A stretch of DNA of 64,000 nucleotides from JARFQW01 sp963842955 (GTDB lineage: Bacteria > Pseudomonadota > Gammaproteobacteria > Steroidobacterales > XN24): contig CAWJIJ010000002.1 of NCBI GenBank assembly GCA_963842955.1, forward strand, positions 124,001 through 188,000. The letters are read 5' to 3'. Numbering within the stretch: the first letter of the stretch is position 1; each line of letters starts with the position of its first letter. Below are positions 16,991 to 25,558 of the stretch, piece after piece. The notes under the pieces are model-generated. The model saw nothing but the letters and a program-made list of their open reading frames with translations, was not told where the DNA came from and did not search any database. The position numbers were made by a program, and so were the translations under genes.

Positions 16991-17499
16991 GCTTCACGTA
17001 ATGGGCCGAGGAATAGCGGAGCATCTCCAGCTCCTTCCCGGTCAGCTCTCTCACGGGCCGCGCCGGCGTGCCGCGCCACAACCAGCGCCCGGTAACCCGG
17101 GTACCGGGCGCCACGAGGCTGCCGGCGGCAAGTAATACGTCGTCTTCCACCACGGCGCCGTCCATCACGGTGGCGCCCATCCCGATCAGGCATCGACTGC
17201 CGACCGCTACAGCCGTGCAGCGTCACGCGATGGCCGACAGTCACGTCCTCGGCCAGTTCGAGGCCGAACCCACCCGGCTGATGGGGACCGTCGTGAGTCA
17301 CATGCAGAACACTGCCGTCCTGAATATTGCAGCGGGCCCCGATGCGAATGAAGTGGACGTCGCCCCGAACCACGGCGGCTGGCCAGACCGACACATCCTC
17401 AGCAAGGCTGACCCGGCCGATGACGCTGGCCGCCGGATCCACGTAAACGCGGTCGCCGAGCCTGGGCTGCGCGGCCTCGAAGGGCCGGACGGACATCAT
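16947..17499 (-). pseudogene. Gamma-carbonic anhydrase family protein, frameshifted
   Basis: Left-handed beta-helix hexapeptide-repeat protein of the YrdA/gamma-carbonic anhydrase type. The first part (DPAASVIGRVSLAEDVSVWP, VVRGDVHFIRIG, NIQDGSVLHVTHD, GHRVTLHGC) is in one frame. The rest (GMGATVMDGAVVEDDVLLAAGSLV, then WLWRGTPARPVREL) is one base off. Removing one C near 17207 (plus strand) rejoins them as HGCTVGSRCLIGMGA and gives 183 residues, the family length. The metal-ligand His residues of VTHD and VGHRVTLHG are kept. The start overlaps the gor stop (ATGATG), so gor and this gene are coupled. YrdA-type proteins often lack proven anhydrase activity. Confidence 0.88.
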
Positions 17500-18845
17500 C
17501 GCAGAGTCACCAGCTCTTCCGCACTGGTCGGATGGATGGCCACGGTATCGTCGAAGTCCTTCTTGGTGGCGCCCATCTTGATGGCCACCGCAAAGCCCTG
17601 CATCATTTCGTCCGCCCCGTGGCCGATCACGTGGCAGCCCACGACCCGCTCGTCATCGCCAACGGTGATCAGCTTCATGGCGGAGGCCACCTTGCGTTCT
17701 GTCAGCGCATGGACCATGGGGTTGAATCGGGAAACGTAGACCTTCACGGCCTCGCCGAAGTGCGCGTGGGCTTCGGGCTCGTTCATGCCGATGGTGCCGA
17801 TGGGCGGGTGGGAGAAGATCACCGTCGGGACATTCTCGTAGTCCAACCGACTGTCCGCCATGCCGCCGAACAGCCGGTCAGCAAGCCGCCGGCCGGCGGC
17901 GATGGCGACCGGTGTCAGTGCAACCCGGCCGGTCATGTCGCCGACGGCGTAAATGTTCTCGACGTTCGTGCGCTGCCAGTCGTCCACCGGAACAAATCCG
18001 AGGGTATCCATGCGCACACCCGCCTGTTCCAAACCCAGACGGCCCGTGGCCGGGGCCCGGCCGACGGCCCACAACAGGCAGTCGAAGCCACCGAACGTCC
18101 GGCAGTCCTCGGTTTCCACCGTGAGCTGCCCCTGTTCGTCCCGGGTCACCCCGATTGGCACAGCGTGGGTCTCGATGCCGATCTCTTCCTTGCGCATCTC
18201 GTCCATCAGGACTTCACGCAGCATCGGATCGAAACTGCGCAGCACGCCGTCCTGCCGGGTCAGGATCGTGACGTCGGATCCCAGGGCCCGAAACACCCCG
18301 GCCAGCTCGACCGCAACATAGCCGCTGCCGGCGATCAGAACCCGCTCCGGCCGGGACTCCAGGTCGAAGAACCCGTCGCTCGTGATCCCCAGTTCGGCGC
18401 CGGGCACCTCGGGAACCACGGGATAACCACCGGTTGCGACAAGAATCGAGTCCGCCGAGTAGCGGCTGCCCGCCACCTCGATCTCGTTGGGCCCGACCAG
18501 GCGGGCGCGGCCCTGGAAAAATTCCACTCCCCGCCGGTCCAGGTTGGCGCGGTAGATGTCGTTAAGCCGGGCGACATAGGCATCCCGCCCGGATTTGAGT
18601 TTGGCCCAGTCATGACCGGCGACAGCCAGGTCGAACCCGTAGTCCGGCGCGTCGTGCAGGACATGGGCAAAACTCCCCGCATACCAGGAGACTTTCTTCG
18701 GAACACAGCCCACGTTGACGCAGGTCCCCCCGAGTCGGCCGGACTCCGCCAGCCCCACCTTCGCGCCGTATTCCACCGCGCGCTGGGCCGCCGCCAGTCC
18801 GCCGCTGCCTCCGCCGATTACAAAAAGGTCATAGTCGCTGGCCAC
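17496..18845 (-). CDS. gor: Glutathione-disulfide reductase
   Basis: NADPH-dependent FAD flavoenzyme that regenerates reduced glutathione. It has 449 residues (E. coli Gor 450). The FAD loop is VIGGGSGGLAAAQRA, the redox-active disulfide is in GGTCVNVGCVPKK (about residues 39-51), and the NAD(P) loop is IAGSGYVAVELAGV. The C-terminal catalytic His is in IHPTSAEE. The gene diverges from prlC and its stop overlaps the start of the carbonic-anhydrase-like gene. It may work with the glutathione peroxidase encoded at 47.3-47.8 kb. Confidence 0.95.
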   Translation of the reverse strand: MASDYDLFVIGGGSGGLAAAQRAVEYGAKVGLAESGRLGGTCVNVGCVPKKVSWYAGSFAHVLHDAPDYGFDLAVAGHDWAKLKSGRDAYVARLNDIYRANLDRRGVEFFQGRARLVGPNEIEVAGSRYSADSILVATGGYPVVPEVPGAELGITSDGFFDLESRPERVLIAGSGYVAVELAGVFRALGSDVTILTRQDGVLRSFDPMLREVLMDEMRKEEIGIETHAVPIGVTRDEQGQLTVETEDCRTFGGFDCLLWAVGRAPATGRLGLEQAGVRMDTLGFVPVDDWQRTNVENIYAVGDMTGRVALTPVAIAAGRRLADRLFGGMADSRLDYENVPTVIFSHPPIGTIGMNEPEAHAHFGEAVKVYVSRFNPMVHALTERKVASAMKLITVGDDERVVGCHVIGHGADEMMQGFAVAIKMGATKKDFDDTVAIHPTSAEELVTLR

Positions 18846-18904
18846 GTGTTGTCTCCATCCCGGCTCGAAGGCGGAGTGTAGCGGAATGGGTGACGCTCAC
18901 GCTG

Positions 18905-18913
18905 TGCTAAAAT
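18905..18913 (+). promoter_or_regulatory. Extended -10 promoter element for prlC
   Basis: TGC followed by TAAAAT forms an extended -10 (TGnTAAAAT) 38 bases before the prlC ATG, in the gor/prlC divergent gap. No good -35 is seen at 17 bases, which is usual for extended -10 promoters. Confidence 0.45.
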
Positions 18914-18950
18914 TTCGACCCCGGCCTCCCGCCAGATCTGACACCTCGAC

Positions 18951-20993
18951 ATGACCAATCCCCTCCTGCAAACCGAGGGCCTGCCGGCCTTTTCCGATAT
19001 CCAACCGAAGCACGTAGAGCCGGCGCTCAAAACCGTGCTGGCCGAGAACCGGGCGATCGTCGACGCAGTGACGTCCGACACGGCCGAGGCCTCGTGGAAG
19101 ACGGTCGTTTTGCCCGTCGAACTCATGGAGCACCGGCTGGCCAGGACCTGGTCCCCCGCGTCCCATCTCAATGCCGTGGTCAACAACGCGGAGCTTCGGG
19201 ATGTTTACAACCGTTGCCTGCCGCTTCTGTCGGACTACCAGACCGACATCGGCCAGAACGAGGCGCTTTACCACGCCTATCGGCGGGTCGCTGAACGGGA
19301 CGACCTGGACGACGTGCAGCGCAAGGTCGTGGAAGACGCCCTCAGGGATTTTCGTCTTTCCGGCGTGGCGCTCGATGCTGCCCACAAGAATCGCTTCCGG
19401 GAGATCATGCAGCGGCTGTCCTTGCTCTCCGCCCGGTTTGAAGAGCATGTCCTGGACGCCACGAACGCCTGGTCCAAGCACATTGGCGATGCCGCCGAAC
19501 TTGCAGGCCTGCCGGAGGCCAACCAGGCACGAGCCCGAGCCGAAGCGGAACAGCGCAACGTCGACGGCTGGGTCCTGACTCTCGATTTCCCGACCTTCCA
19601 CGCAGTCATGTCCCAGGCCGAGAACCGGGGACTGCGGGAAGCGTTCTACCGGGCCTGGGTCACGCGGGCATCTGACCAGGGGTCCGATGCCGGCAGCTGG
19701 GACAACGCTCCGATAATGGATGAAATCGTCCGGCTGCGGCAGGAAGCGGCCCGGCTGATCGGCCTCGACAGCTACGCTGCCTACTCCCTCGTTCCGAAGA
19801 TGGCCCGGGACCCCGCAGAAGTCGTGGCGTTTCTCGAGAAGCTTGCGGTACGGTCCAGGCCTGCCGCGGCGCAGGACATGGCGGCCCTGGAAGCGTTTGC
19901 CGGGGAACCCCTGGAAGCCTGGGACGTGGCGTTCCACGCGGAGCGGCTGCGCCGCGAGAAGCACGACATTTCCGACGAAGAGCTACGCCCCTGGTTTCCG
20001 ATCGAGCGGGTCATGGCCGGTCTGTTCCAGCTGGTGGAGAAACTGTTCTCGATTCGGGTCGAGGTACTCGACGGTGTCCAGACCTGGCACGATGACGTCC
20101 GCTACTACCGGATCAGCGATGCTGCCGGAACCCACCGCGGCGGGTTCTACACCGATCTCTACGCCCGGGCCCACAAACGGGGCGGCGCCTGGATGGACGA
20201 CTGCATCGGGCGGGTCGACGTGGGCGGCCGCCACGTGCTGCCGGTCGCCCATCTGGTCTGCAACTTCATGCCCCCGGTTGACGGCCGGCCGGCAATGCTG
20301 TCCCACGACGAAGTCCTGACGCTCTTCCACGAGTTCGGCCACACGCTGCACCACCTCGTGACCCGAATCGGCTATCCCAGCGTTGCCGGAATCAACGGCG
20401 TGGCCTGGGACGCCGTCGAACTGCCGAGCCAGTTCATGGAGAACTTCGCCTGGGATGCATCGGTCCTCAAGTCCATGTCCGGTCACTTCGAGACCGGGGA
20501 ACCCATACCCGACGACCTGCTCGGGCGGCTGCTGGGGAGCCGTAGCTTCATGTCCGGTATGCAGATGGTGCGGCAGCTCGAGTTCGCCCTGTTCGACTTC
20601 CGCCTGCACAGCATGGACCCGCCGCCGCAGGGCAATGAAATCCTGGCGCTGCTGGCCGAAGTCCGCCGCGAGGTTGCGGTGGTCCCCTACCCGGCGTTCA
20701 ATCGCTTTGCCAACAGCTTTTCGCATATCTTCGGCGGTGGCTATGCGGCGGGCTACTACAGCTACAAGTGGGCGGAAGTGTTATCGGCAGATGCGTTCTC
20801 GGCATTCGAGGAAAGTCCGGACGGACTGTTCGGCGGCGATGCAGGCCGGCGGTTTCTCAAGGAGATCCTGGAGGTCGGCGGCAGCGTCGATGCGCTGACA
20901 GCGTTCGTGAATTTCCGTGGCCGCGAGCCGAAGATCGACGCTCTGCTTCGGCACAGCGGTATCGGCTCCGAGGAACAGGCCACTGCGGCCTGA
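18951..20993 (+). CDS. prlC: Oligopeptidase A (M3 zinc metallopeptidase)
   Basis: Cytoplasmic peptidase that degrades short peptides, including cleaved signal peptides. It has 680 residues, the exact size of E. coli OpdA. The zinc motif HEFGH is at residues 460-464, with the downstream Glu in the NGVAWDAVELPSQFMENF region. The N-terminus NPLLQTEGLPAFSDIQPKHVEPA is family-typical. Its ATG is 38 bases from an extended -10 element. xthA follows after 21 bases and may be co-transcribed. Confidence 0.95.
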   Translation: MTNPLLQTEGLPAFSDIQPKHVEPALKTVLAENRAIVDAVTSDTAEASWKTVVLPVELMEHRLARTWSPASHLNAVVNNAELRDVYNRCLPLLSDYQTDIGQNEALYHAYRRVAERDDLDDVQRKVVEDALRDFRLSGVALDAAHKNRFREIMQRLSLLSARFEEHVLDATNAWSKHIGDAAELAGLPEANQARARAEAEQRNVDGWVLTLDFPTFHAVMSQAENRGLREAFYRAWVTRASDQGSDAGSWDNAPIMDEIVRLRQEAARLIGLDSYAAYSLVPKMARDPAEVVAFLEKLAVRSRPAAAQDMAALEAFAGEPLEAWDVAFHAERLRREKHDISDEELRPWFPIERVMAGLFQLVEKLFSIRVEVLDGVQTWHDDVRYYRISDAAGTHRGGFYTDLYARAHKRGGAWMDDCIGRVDVGGRHVLPVAHLVCNFMPPVDGRPAMLSHDEVLTLFHEFGHTLHHLVTRIGYPSVAGINGVAWDAVELPSQFMENFAWDASVLKSMSGHFETGEPIPDDLLGRLLGSRSFMSGMQMVRQLEFALFDFRLHSMDPPPQGNEILALLAEVRREVAVVPYPAFNRFANSFSHIFGGGYAAGYYSYKWAEVLSADAFSAFEESPDGLFGGDAGRRFLKEILEVGGSVDALTAFVNFRGREPKIDALLRHSGIGSEEQATAA

Positions 20994-21014
20994 GCCGCAC
21001 AGGCCGGAGCGGCC

Positions 21015-21795
21015 GTGAAGATCGCCAGCTGGAACGTCAACTCCCTGCGTGTCCGCCTGCCGCAGGTGCTCCAGTGGCTGGAGGATGCACGGCCCGACGT
21101 TCTCGGCATCCAGGAAACGAAGCTCGTGGACGCAGTCTTTCCGGCCGAGGAAATCCGGGCGGCGGGCTACCAGGTGGCCTACAGCGGGCAACCCACCTAT
21201 AACGGGGTTGCCTTGCTCTCTCGAAGCGAAGCGCCCACGGACATCGTGACCCAGCTGGATGGCTTTCCCGATGAGCAGCGCCGGGTGCTCGGCGCGACGA
21301 TCGGTGATCTGCGTGATCTTGAATCTGTACGTGCCCAACGGCCAGGCGGTGGGCAGCGACAAGTACGCCTACAAGCTGCGCTGGCTGGCCGCGCTGAAGG
21401 ACCACGTGGCCCGGGAGCTGGACGAGCATCCGCGCCTCGCGATCGTGGGCGACTTCAATATCGCCCCGGATGACCGGGACGTGCACGATCCTGCCGCGTG
21501 GGCCGGGAAAATACTCTGCAGCGACCCTGAACGGGCGGCGCTGGCGGAACTGCTGGACCTGGGCCTCACCGACACGTTCCGCTTGTTCGAACAGCCGGAC
21601 GGCGTCTACAGCTGGTGGGACTACCGGGCAGCGGGCTTTCGGCGCAACCGCGGCCTGAGGATCGACCTGGTCCTGGCCAGCACCGATCTTGCGCGGGCCT
21701 GTGCCGGCTCCATCGTTGACAAAGAGCCCCGCGGATGGGAACGGCCTTCGGATCATGCCCCGGTAGCCGCGAGTTTCGAGTATCCCTGCGTTTGA
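21015..21795 (+). pseudogene. xthA: Exodeoxyribonuclease III, frameshifted
   Basis: AP endonuclease and 3'-5' exonuclease of base-excision repair. The N-terminal part (MKIASWNVNSLRVRLPQVL, IQETKL, YNGVALLSR, DEQRRVLGATIGD) reads from a GTG at 21015 preceded by GGAG. The rest (NLYVPNGQAVGSDKYAYKL, VGDFNIAPDDRDVHDP, RIDLVLAS, PSDHAPV) is one base off. The shift is within CTGC at 21309-21312. Dropping one base there gives GDLVILNLYVPNG with the spacing of the family and about 259 residues. All catalytic motifs are present (N-term Asn, QETK, GDFN, SDHAP). As written, only the first 100 residues would be made correctly. Confidence 0.9.
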
Positions 21796-21886
21796 ACCGC
21801 TGAGTTTGAACCCCTAGCGTGATGGGCTTCACAATTCCCGCTGCCGCCTTGGACCCGGGGACGCCAGACCACTAGACTCTGCCCGG

Positions 21887-22927
21887 ATGGACGCCCGTGA
21901 TAGCGCCACGAGTCGTGTGCTTACCTTCCGCCATCGGCGGAGCGACTTCGACGTCACCAATTCGATCCAGGTAAGCGAATGGCAGGACGTCTGCGAGGCC
22001 GTCCATCGTATCTTCAACCGCCTGTATCCGGGAATCGCCTTCCAGCCCCTGCAGCGGGCCTTTCAGGACTTCGACCGGCTGTTTCGCGGCCGCATGCCCG
22101 GCTTCCTGGGCTGTGACACCGTCTACCACGATATCCAGCACACCCTGGACATGGTCCTGGCCATGGCGCGGCTCATCCAGGGACACGAGGAAAGCGTCTC
22201 TGCACGGGAGCGCCTCGGGCCCGCGAGGACCATCATCGGTCTGATCACCGGGCTGTTCCATGACGCCGGCTACATCCGGCATGCGGACGGCGAAGCACAA
22301 GTGAACGGCGCCGAATTCACCGGCTACCACGTTACCCGCAGCGCCCAGTTTCTCGACCGCTACCTCAGCGACCACGGCATGGCGCCAGCGGCGGGCACCG
22401 CACGCCAGATCGTCCACTACACCGGCTACGAAGTCCTCTTCGATCACATCCGCGTGCGCAACCAGGGCGACAAGACCCTTGGCCACCTCATGGGGACCGC
22501 GGACCTGCTCGCACAGATGTCGGATCGCTGCTACCTGGAGAAGTGCCGCGACCGCCTGTTTCCGGAGTTCATCCTCGGCGGCGTGGCGATGTACCGGGAC
22601 GGACAGGGCCGGCTGATCACCCGGTACCGGTCCGGGCTGGATCTCCTCCGACAGACCCCGGATTTTTTCCGTAACGTGTGCGAGCCCCGCCTGGACAAGG
22701 ACTTTGGCCGAGCCTACCGCTACCTGGAAGTCGTATTCGACGGTCGCAATCCGTATGTCACCGGGATGCGAAACAACCTTTTCTATCTCGAAAAAGTTCT
22801 GTCGGGGGAACGCTGGCCCCTGCTGCGACGCAACCCGCCCTGTGTCCTCTGGGAACAGGAGTCCATCGAGAACATGCGCCGCCTGGTCGCAGAACGTCTC
22901 CGGATCTTGCGTAACGAGGCAGCCTGA
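21887..22927 (+). CDS. HD-domain (phosphodiesterase-like) protein
   Basis: A 346-residue cytoplasmic protein that I take as a predicted metal-dependent phosphohydrolase. Metal-binding residues are visible as YHDIQHTLDM (His81, Asp82, His85), LFHDAGY (His125, Asp126) and GYHVTRSAQFL (His148). The His-Asp-x-x-His form resembles the signature of class I cyclic-nucleotide phosphodiesterases (HNxxH). The substrate is not known. The C-terminal part (LLAQMSDRCYLEKCRDRL, then VTGMRNNLFYLEKVL) is conserved-looking but lacks a domain I can name. No sensor domain or membrane segment is seen. It stands alone, 91 bases after xthA. Confidence 0.75.
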   Translation: MDARDSATSRVLTFRHRRSDFDVTNSIQVSEWQDVCEAVHRIFNRLYPGIAFQPLQRAFQDFDRLFRGRMPGFLGCDTVYHDIQHTLDMVLAMARLIQGHEESVSARERLGPARTIIGLITGLFHDAGYIRHADGEAQVNGAEFTGYHVTRSAQFLDRYLSDHGMAPAAGTARQIVHYTGYEVLFDHIRVRNQGDKTLGHLMGTADLLAQMSDRCYLEKCRDRLFPEFILGGVAMYRDGQGRLITRYRSGLDLLRQTPDFFRNVCEPRLDKDFGRAYRYLEVVFDGRNPYVTGMRNNLFYLEKVLSGERWPLLRRNPPCVLWEQESIENMRRLVAERLRILRNEAA

Positions 22928-22963
22928 CCGGGCTTCGGGCTCCCGGCCCGCTGGCCGGCGTCG

Positions 22964-23539
22964 CTACTTGCCGCGCTTCTTGTTCTTCTTGTTCTTGTTC
23001 TTCTTCCCGGACTTTGCCCCGGACTCGGCCGGACCCGATGCCAGAACCGCCAGCGCAGCAACCGGCGCCACCCGCTCGGCGAGCGCCTCGCGATCATAGG
23101 CCGCGGGGTTACCGGAGAGGTAAACCTCGAACAGGTGGCGGGCAAGCGCCGCTGAACGATCCGCGAGACCGGCCTCCAGCCGGGTCAGCGCATCGCGATC
23201 CAGCGTCTCTGCCCCCTCGGTCTGGGTCAGGAACCAGGCCATGGCCTCCGCAAGGCCGTCCGCCACCCGTGGCACCAGCTCCGAACGCAGGCCCACGTTG
23301 TGCTCTGCTTCGCGGGCTGCGTGGATAATCGGCTGGGCCTGGGACTGCATTCGCGCCAGCTGGGCCGGATAGTCGCCGGCATCGGGGCTGAGTTCACGTG
23401 CCCTGGAAAGCAATGCGCGGAGCTTCTGTCCGGCGGTCCGGGCCCCGGGCAATTCCAGCGCGTCAAGGAGGGCCAGCTCTTCAGGATTTAGCCGCACACT
23501 GACAGGTCTGGATGCCGCCGGCTTGCGTGTATTCGCCAT
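22964..23539 (-). CDS. Small protein with RHH-like N-terminus and lysine-rich tail
   Basis: I do not recognise a named family. The 191-residue product begins with a segment like a ribbon-helix-helix DNA-binding arm (SRPVSVRLNPEELALLDAL). A long alanine-rich helical middle follows. It ends in a stretch of Lys, Asn, Arg and Gly (from about residue 174, GKKNKNKKNKKRGK), which would bind nucleic acid or ribosomes non-specifically. The combination suggests a DNA-associated regulator, but this is inference. It converges on the HD gene and lies 61 bases upstream of glmS's end on the same strand. Confidence 0.5.
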   Translation of the reverse strand: MANTRKPAASRPVSVRLNPEELALLDALELPGARTAGQKLRALLSRARELSPDAGDYPAQLARMQSQAQPIIHAAREAEHNVGLRSELVPRVADGLAEAMAWFLTQTEGAETLDRDALTRLEAGLADRSAALARHLFEVYLSGNPAAYDREALAERVAPVAALAVLASGPAESGAKSGKKNKNKKNKKRGK

Positions 23540-23600
23540 GATTGTCCCCGATGTTTACATTCCGGCGCGTCGGCCCCGGAGCCACTGTCGGGGAGTCAAT

Positions 23601-25439
23601 CTACTCCACGGTTACCGATTTGGCGAGATTCCGCGGCTGGTCTACGTCGGTGCCCTTGAGCACCGCCACGTGGTAGGACAGCAGCTGCAACGGCACCGTG
23701 TAAACGATTGGGGCCTGGAAGTCTTCCACGTGCTCCGGCATTTCAACCACGGTCAGACCGTCACCCGACTCAATCCCCGACTCCGGATCGGCGAACACGA
23801 TCAGCTCGCCGCCGCGGGCCCGGACCTCCTGGATATTGGCCTTCAGCTTTTCCAGCAGCGTGTTGTTCGGGGCCACGGTGATCACCGGCATGTCGGCATC
23901 CACGAGGGCCAGCGGCCCGTGCTTTAGCTCGCCGGCCGGATAGGCCTCGGCATGAATGTAGGAGATCTCCTTGAGCTTCAGCGCGCCCTCCATGGCGATC
24001 GGGTACTGGATGCCGCGGCCAAGAAACAGAGCATGGTGCTTCTCCACGAACCGTTCCGCTAGAACGGCGATTACCGGCTCCATGGTCAGGACTCGTTCCA
24101 GCTGGCCCGGGACCGCCGCGAGGTCGGCCACGCGGCTCGCTTCCCCTGCCTCAGTCATTCGACCGTTGCGCGCAAGCGCCAGGGTCAGCAGGGACAGGGC
24201 GGCCAGCTGGGTGGTGAAGGCCTTCGTGGAAGCCACGCCGATCTCAGGCCCGGCCCGGGTCATGAGCACGAGGTCCGATTCCCGAACCAGCCCGCTCTCG
24301 GGGACGTTGCAGATACCAAGAGTCGCGAGATAACCCATGGTCTTGGCGGCGCGCAGCGCCTCGAGGGTGTCGAGGGTCTCGCCCGACTGGGAAATCGTCA
24401 CAAACAGCGTGCCATCGGTCACCACCGGTGTGCGATAGCGGTACTCCGAGGCGATCTCCACCCGGCAGGGAATGCCGGCCAGGCGCTCAATCTCGTAGCG
24501 GGCCACGAGCCCCGCATGGTAGCTCGTGCCGCAGGCGACGATCTGGACGGCGCGGACCCGCGAGAAGACCTCTTCCGCCTCGTGGCCGAAGGCCTGCACC
24601 ATGATTCGCGAGTTGCTCAGTCGGTCCTCCAGGGTCTCGGCGACCGCCCGAGGCTGCTCGTGTATCTCTTTCTGCATGAAGTGGCGGTAATGGCCCCGCT
24701 CCATGGCGTCGGCGCTCAGCTCGCTTTCGCGTACCGGACGCTGGACCACCTGACCGGCCGCATTGAAGATCTCCACGCCGTCCCGGGTGAGGCGGGCCAT
24801 ATCGCCTTCTTCAAGGAAGATGAAGCGCCGCGTCACCGGCAGCAGCGCGGCGACGTCGGAGGCGACAAAGTTCTCGCCGATGCCCAGGCCGATCACCACC
24901 GGACAGCCCGCGCGAGCCGTGACGAGGGAGCCGGGTTCATCGGCGCTCATCACCACGAGCGCATAGGCGCCACGCAGCGTGGCGACGGTCTGGCGGAGCG
25001 CGTCGAACAGGTCCGTGGCACCCCGTTCGAGTTCACGGTGAACGTGGTGAGCCACGACCTCGGTATCGGTTTCCGACGCGAATTCGTAGCCGTCCGCCAG
25101 GAGGTCGTCCCGCAGGGTCTCGTAGTTCTCGATGATGCCGTTGTGAACGATGGCCAGCCGGTCCCCGGAGACATGGGGATGTGCGTTGCCCTCGGTGGGC
25201 GCACCATGAGTCGCCCAGCGGGTGTGGGCTATGCCCGTGCCCGAGCGGGCCGGATTGGCTTTCAGCGCATCGGCCAGCTGGGCCACCTTGCCCACGGCCC
25301 GGACCCGGTGCACGGCCCCTTGGGACGCCGCCACGGCCAGGCCGGCCGAATCGTAGCCCCGGTATTCGAGCCGTCGCAGTCCTTCCATCAGGACCGGAAC
25401 AACGTTTCGCTCAGCGATCGCTCCAACGATGCCGCACAT
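23601..25439 (-). CDS. glmS: Glutamine-fructose-6-phosphate aminotransferase
   Basis: Makes glucosamine-6-phosphate from fructose-6-phosphate and glutamine, the entry to amino-sugar and cell-wall synthesis. The 612-residue protein starts with the nucleophile Cys2 (MCGIVGAIAERN). It has a glutaminase domain to about residue 240 and two SIS isomerase domains (CGTSYHAGLVARY, SQSGETLDTLEAL, GRGIQYPIAMEGALKLKEISY split across the last), ending AKSVTVE. GGAGG lies eight bases before the ATG. It follows glmU after a 119-base gap, the usual ATP synthase-glmU-glmS order. No ribozyme-like leader is evident. Confidence 0.97.
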   Translation of the reverse strand: MCGIVGAIAERNVVPVLMEGLRRLEYRGYDSAGLAVAASQGAVHRVRAVGKVAQLADALKANPARSGTGIAHTRWATHGAPTEGNAHPHVSGDRLAIVHNGIIENYETLRDDLLADGYEFASETDTEVVAHHVHRELERGATDLFDALRQTVATLRGAYALVVMSADEPGSLVTARAGCPVVIGLGIGENFVASDVAALLPVTRRFIFLEEGDMARLTRDGVEIFNAAGQVVQRPVRESELSADAMERGHYRHFMQKEIHEQPRAVAETLEDRLSNSRIMVQAFGHEAEEVFSRVRAVQIVACGTSYHAGLVARYEIERLAGIPCRVEIASEYRYRTPVVTDGTLFVTISQSGETLDTLEALRAAKTMGYLATLGICNVPESGLVRESDLVLMTRAGPEIGVASTKAFTTQLAALSLLTLALARNGRMTEAGEASRVADLAAVPGQLERVLTMEPVIAVLAERFVEKHHALFLGRGIQYPIAMEGALKLKEISYIHAEAYPAGELKHGPLALVDADMPVITVAPNNTLLEKLKANIQEVRARGGELIVFADPESGIESGDGLTVVEMPEHVEDFQAPIVYTVPLQLLSYHVAVLKGTDVDQPRNLAKSVTVE

Positions 25440-25558
25440 GGCTCAGCGCCTCCGGATATTCACGATTTTCCAGTGTGGCCGCGATCGCCCTTGACGGTCC
25501 GTGGCGCGGTCCTCATTTCCGCCGTTCCCATACTCCATCGAATCCGGGGAACAGGATG

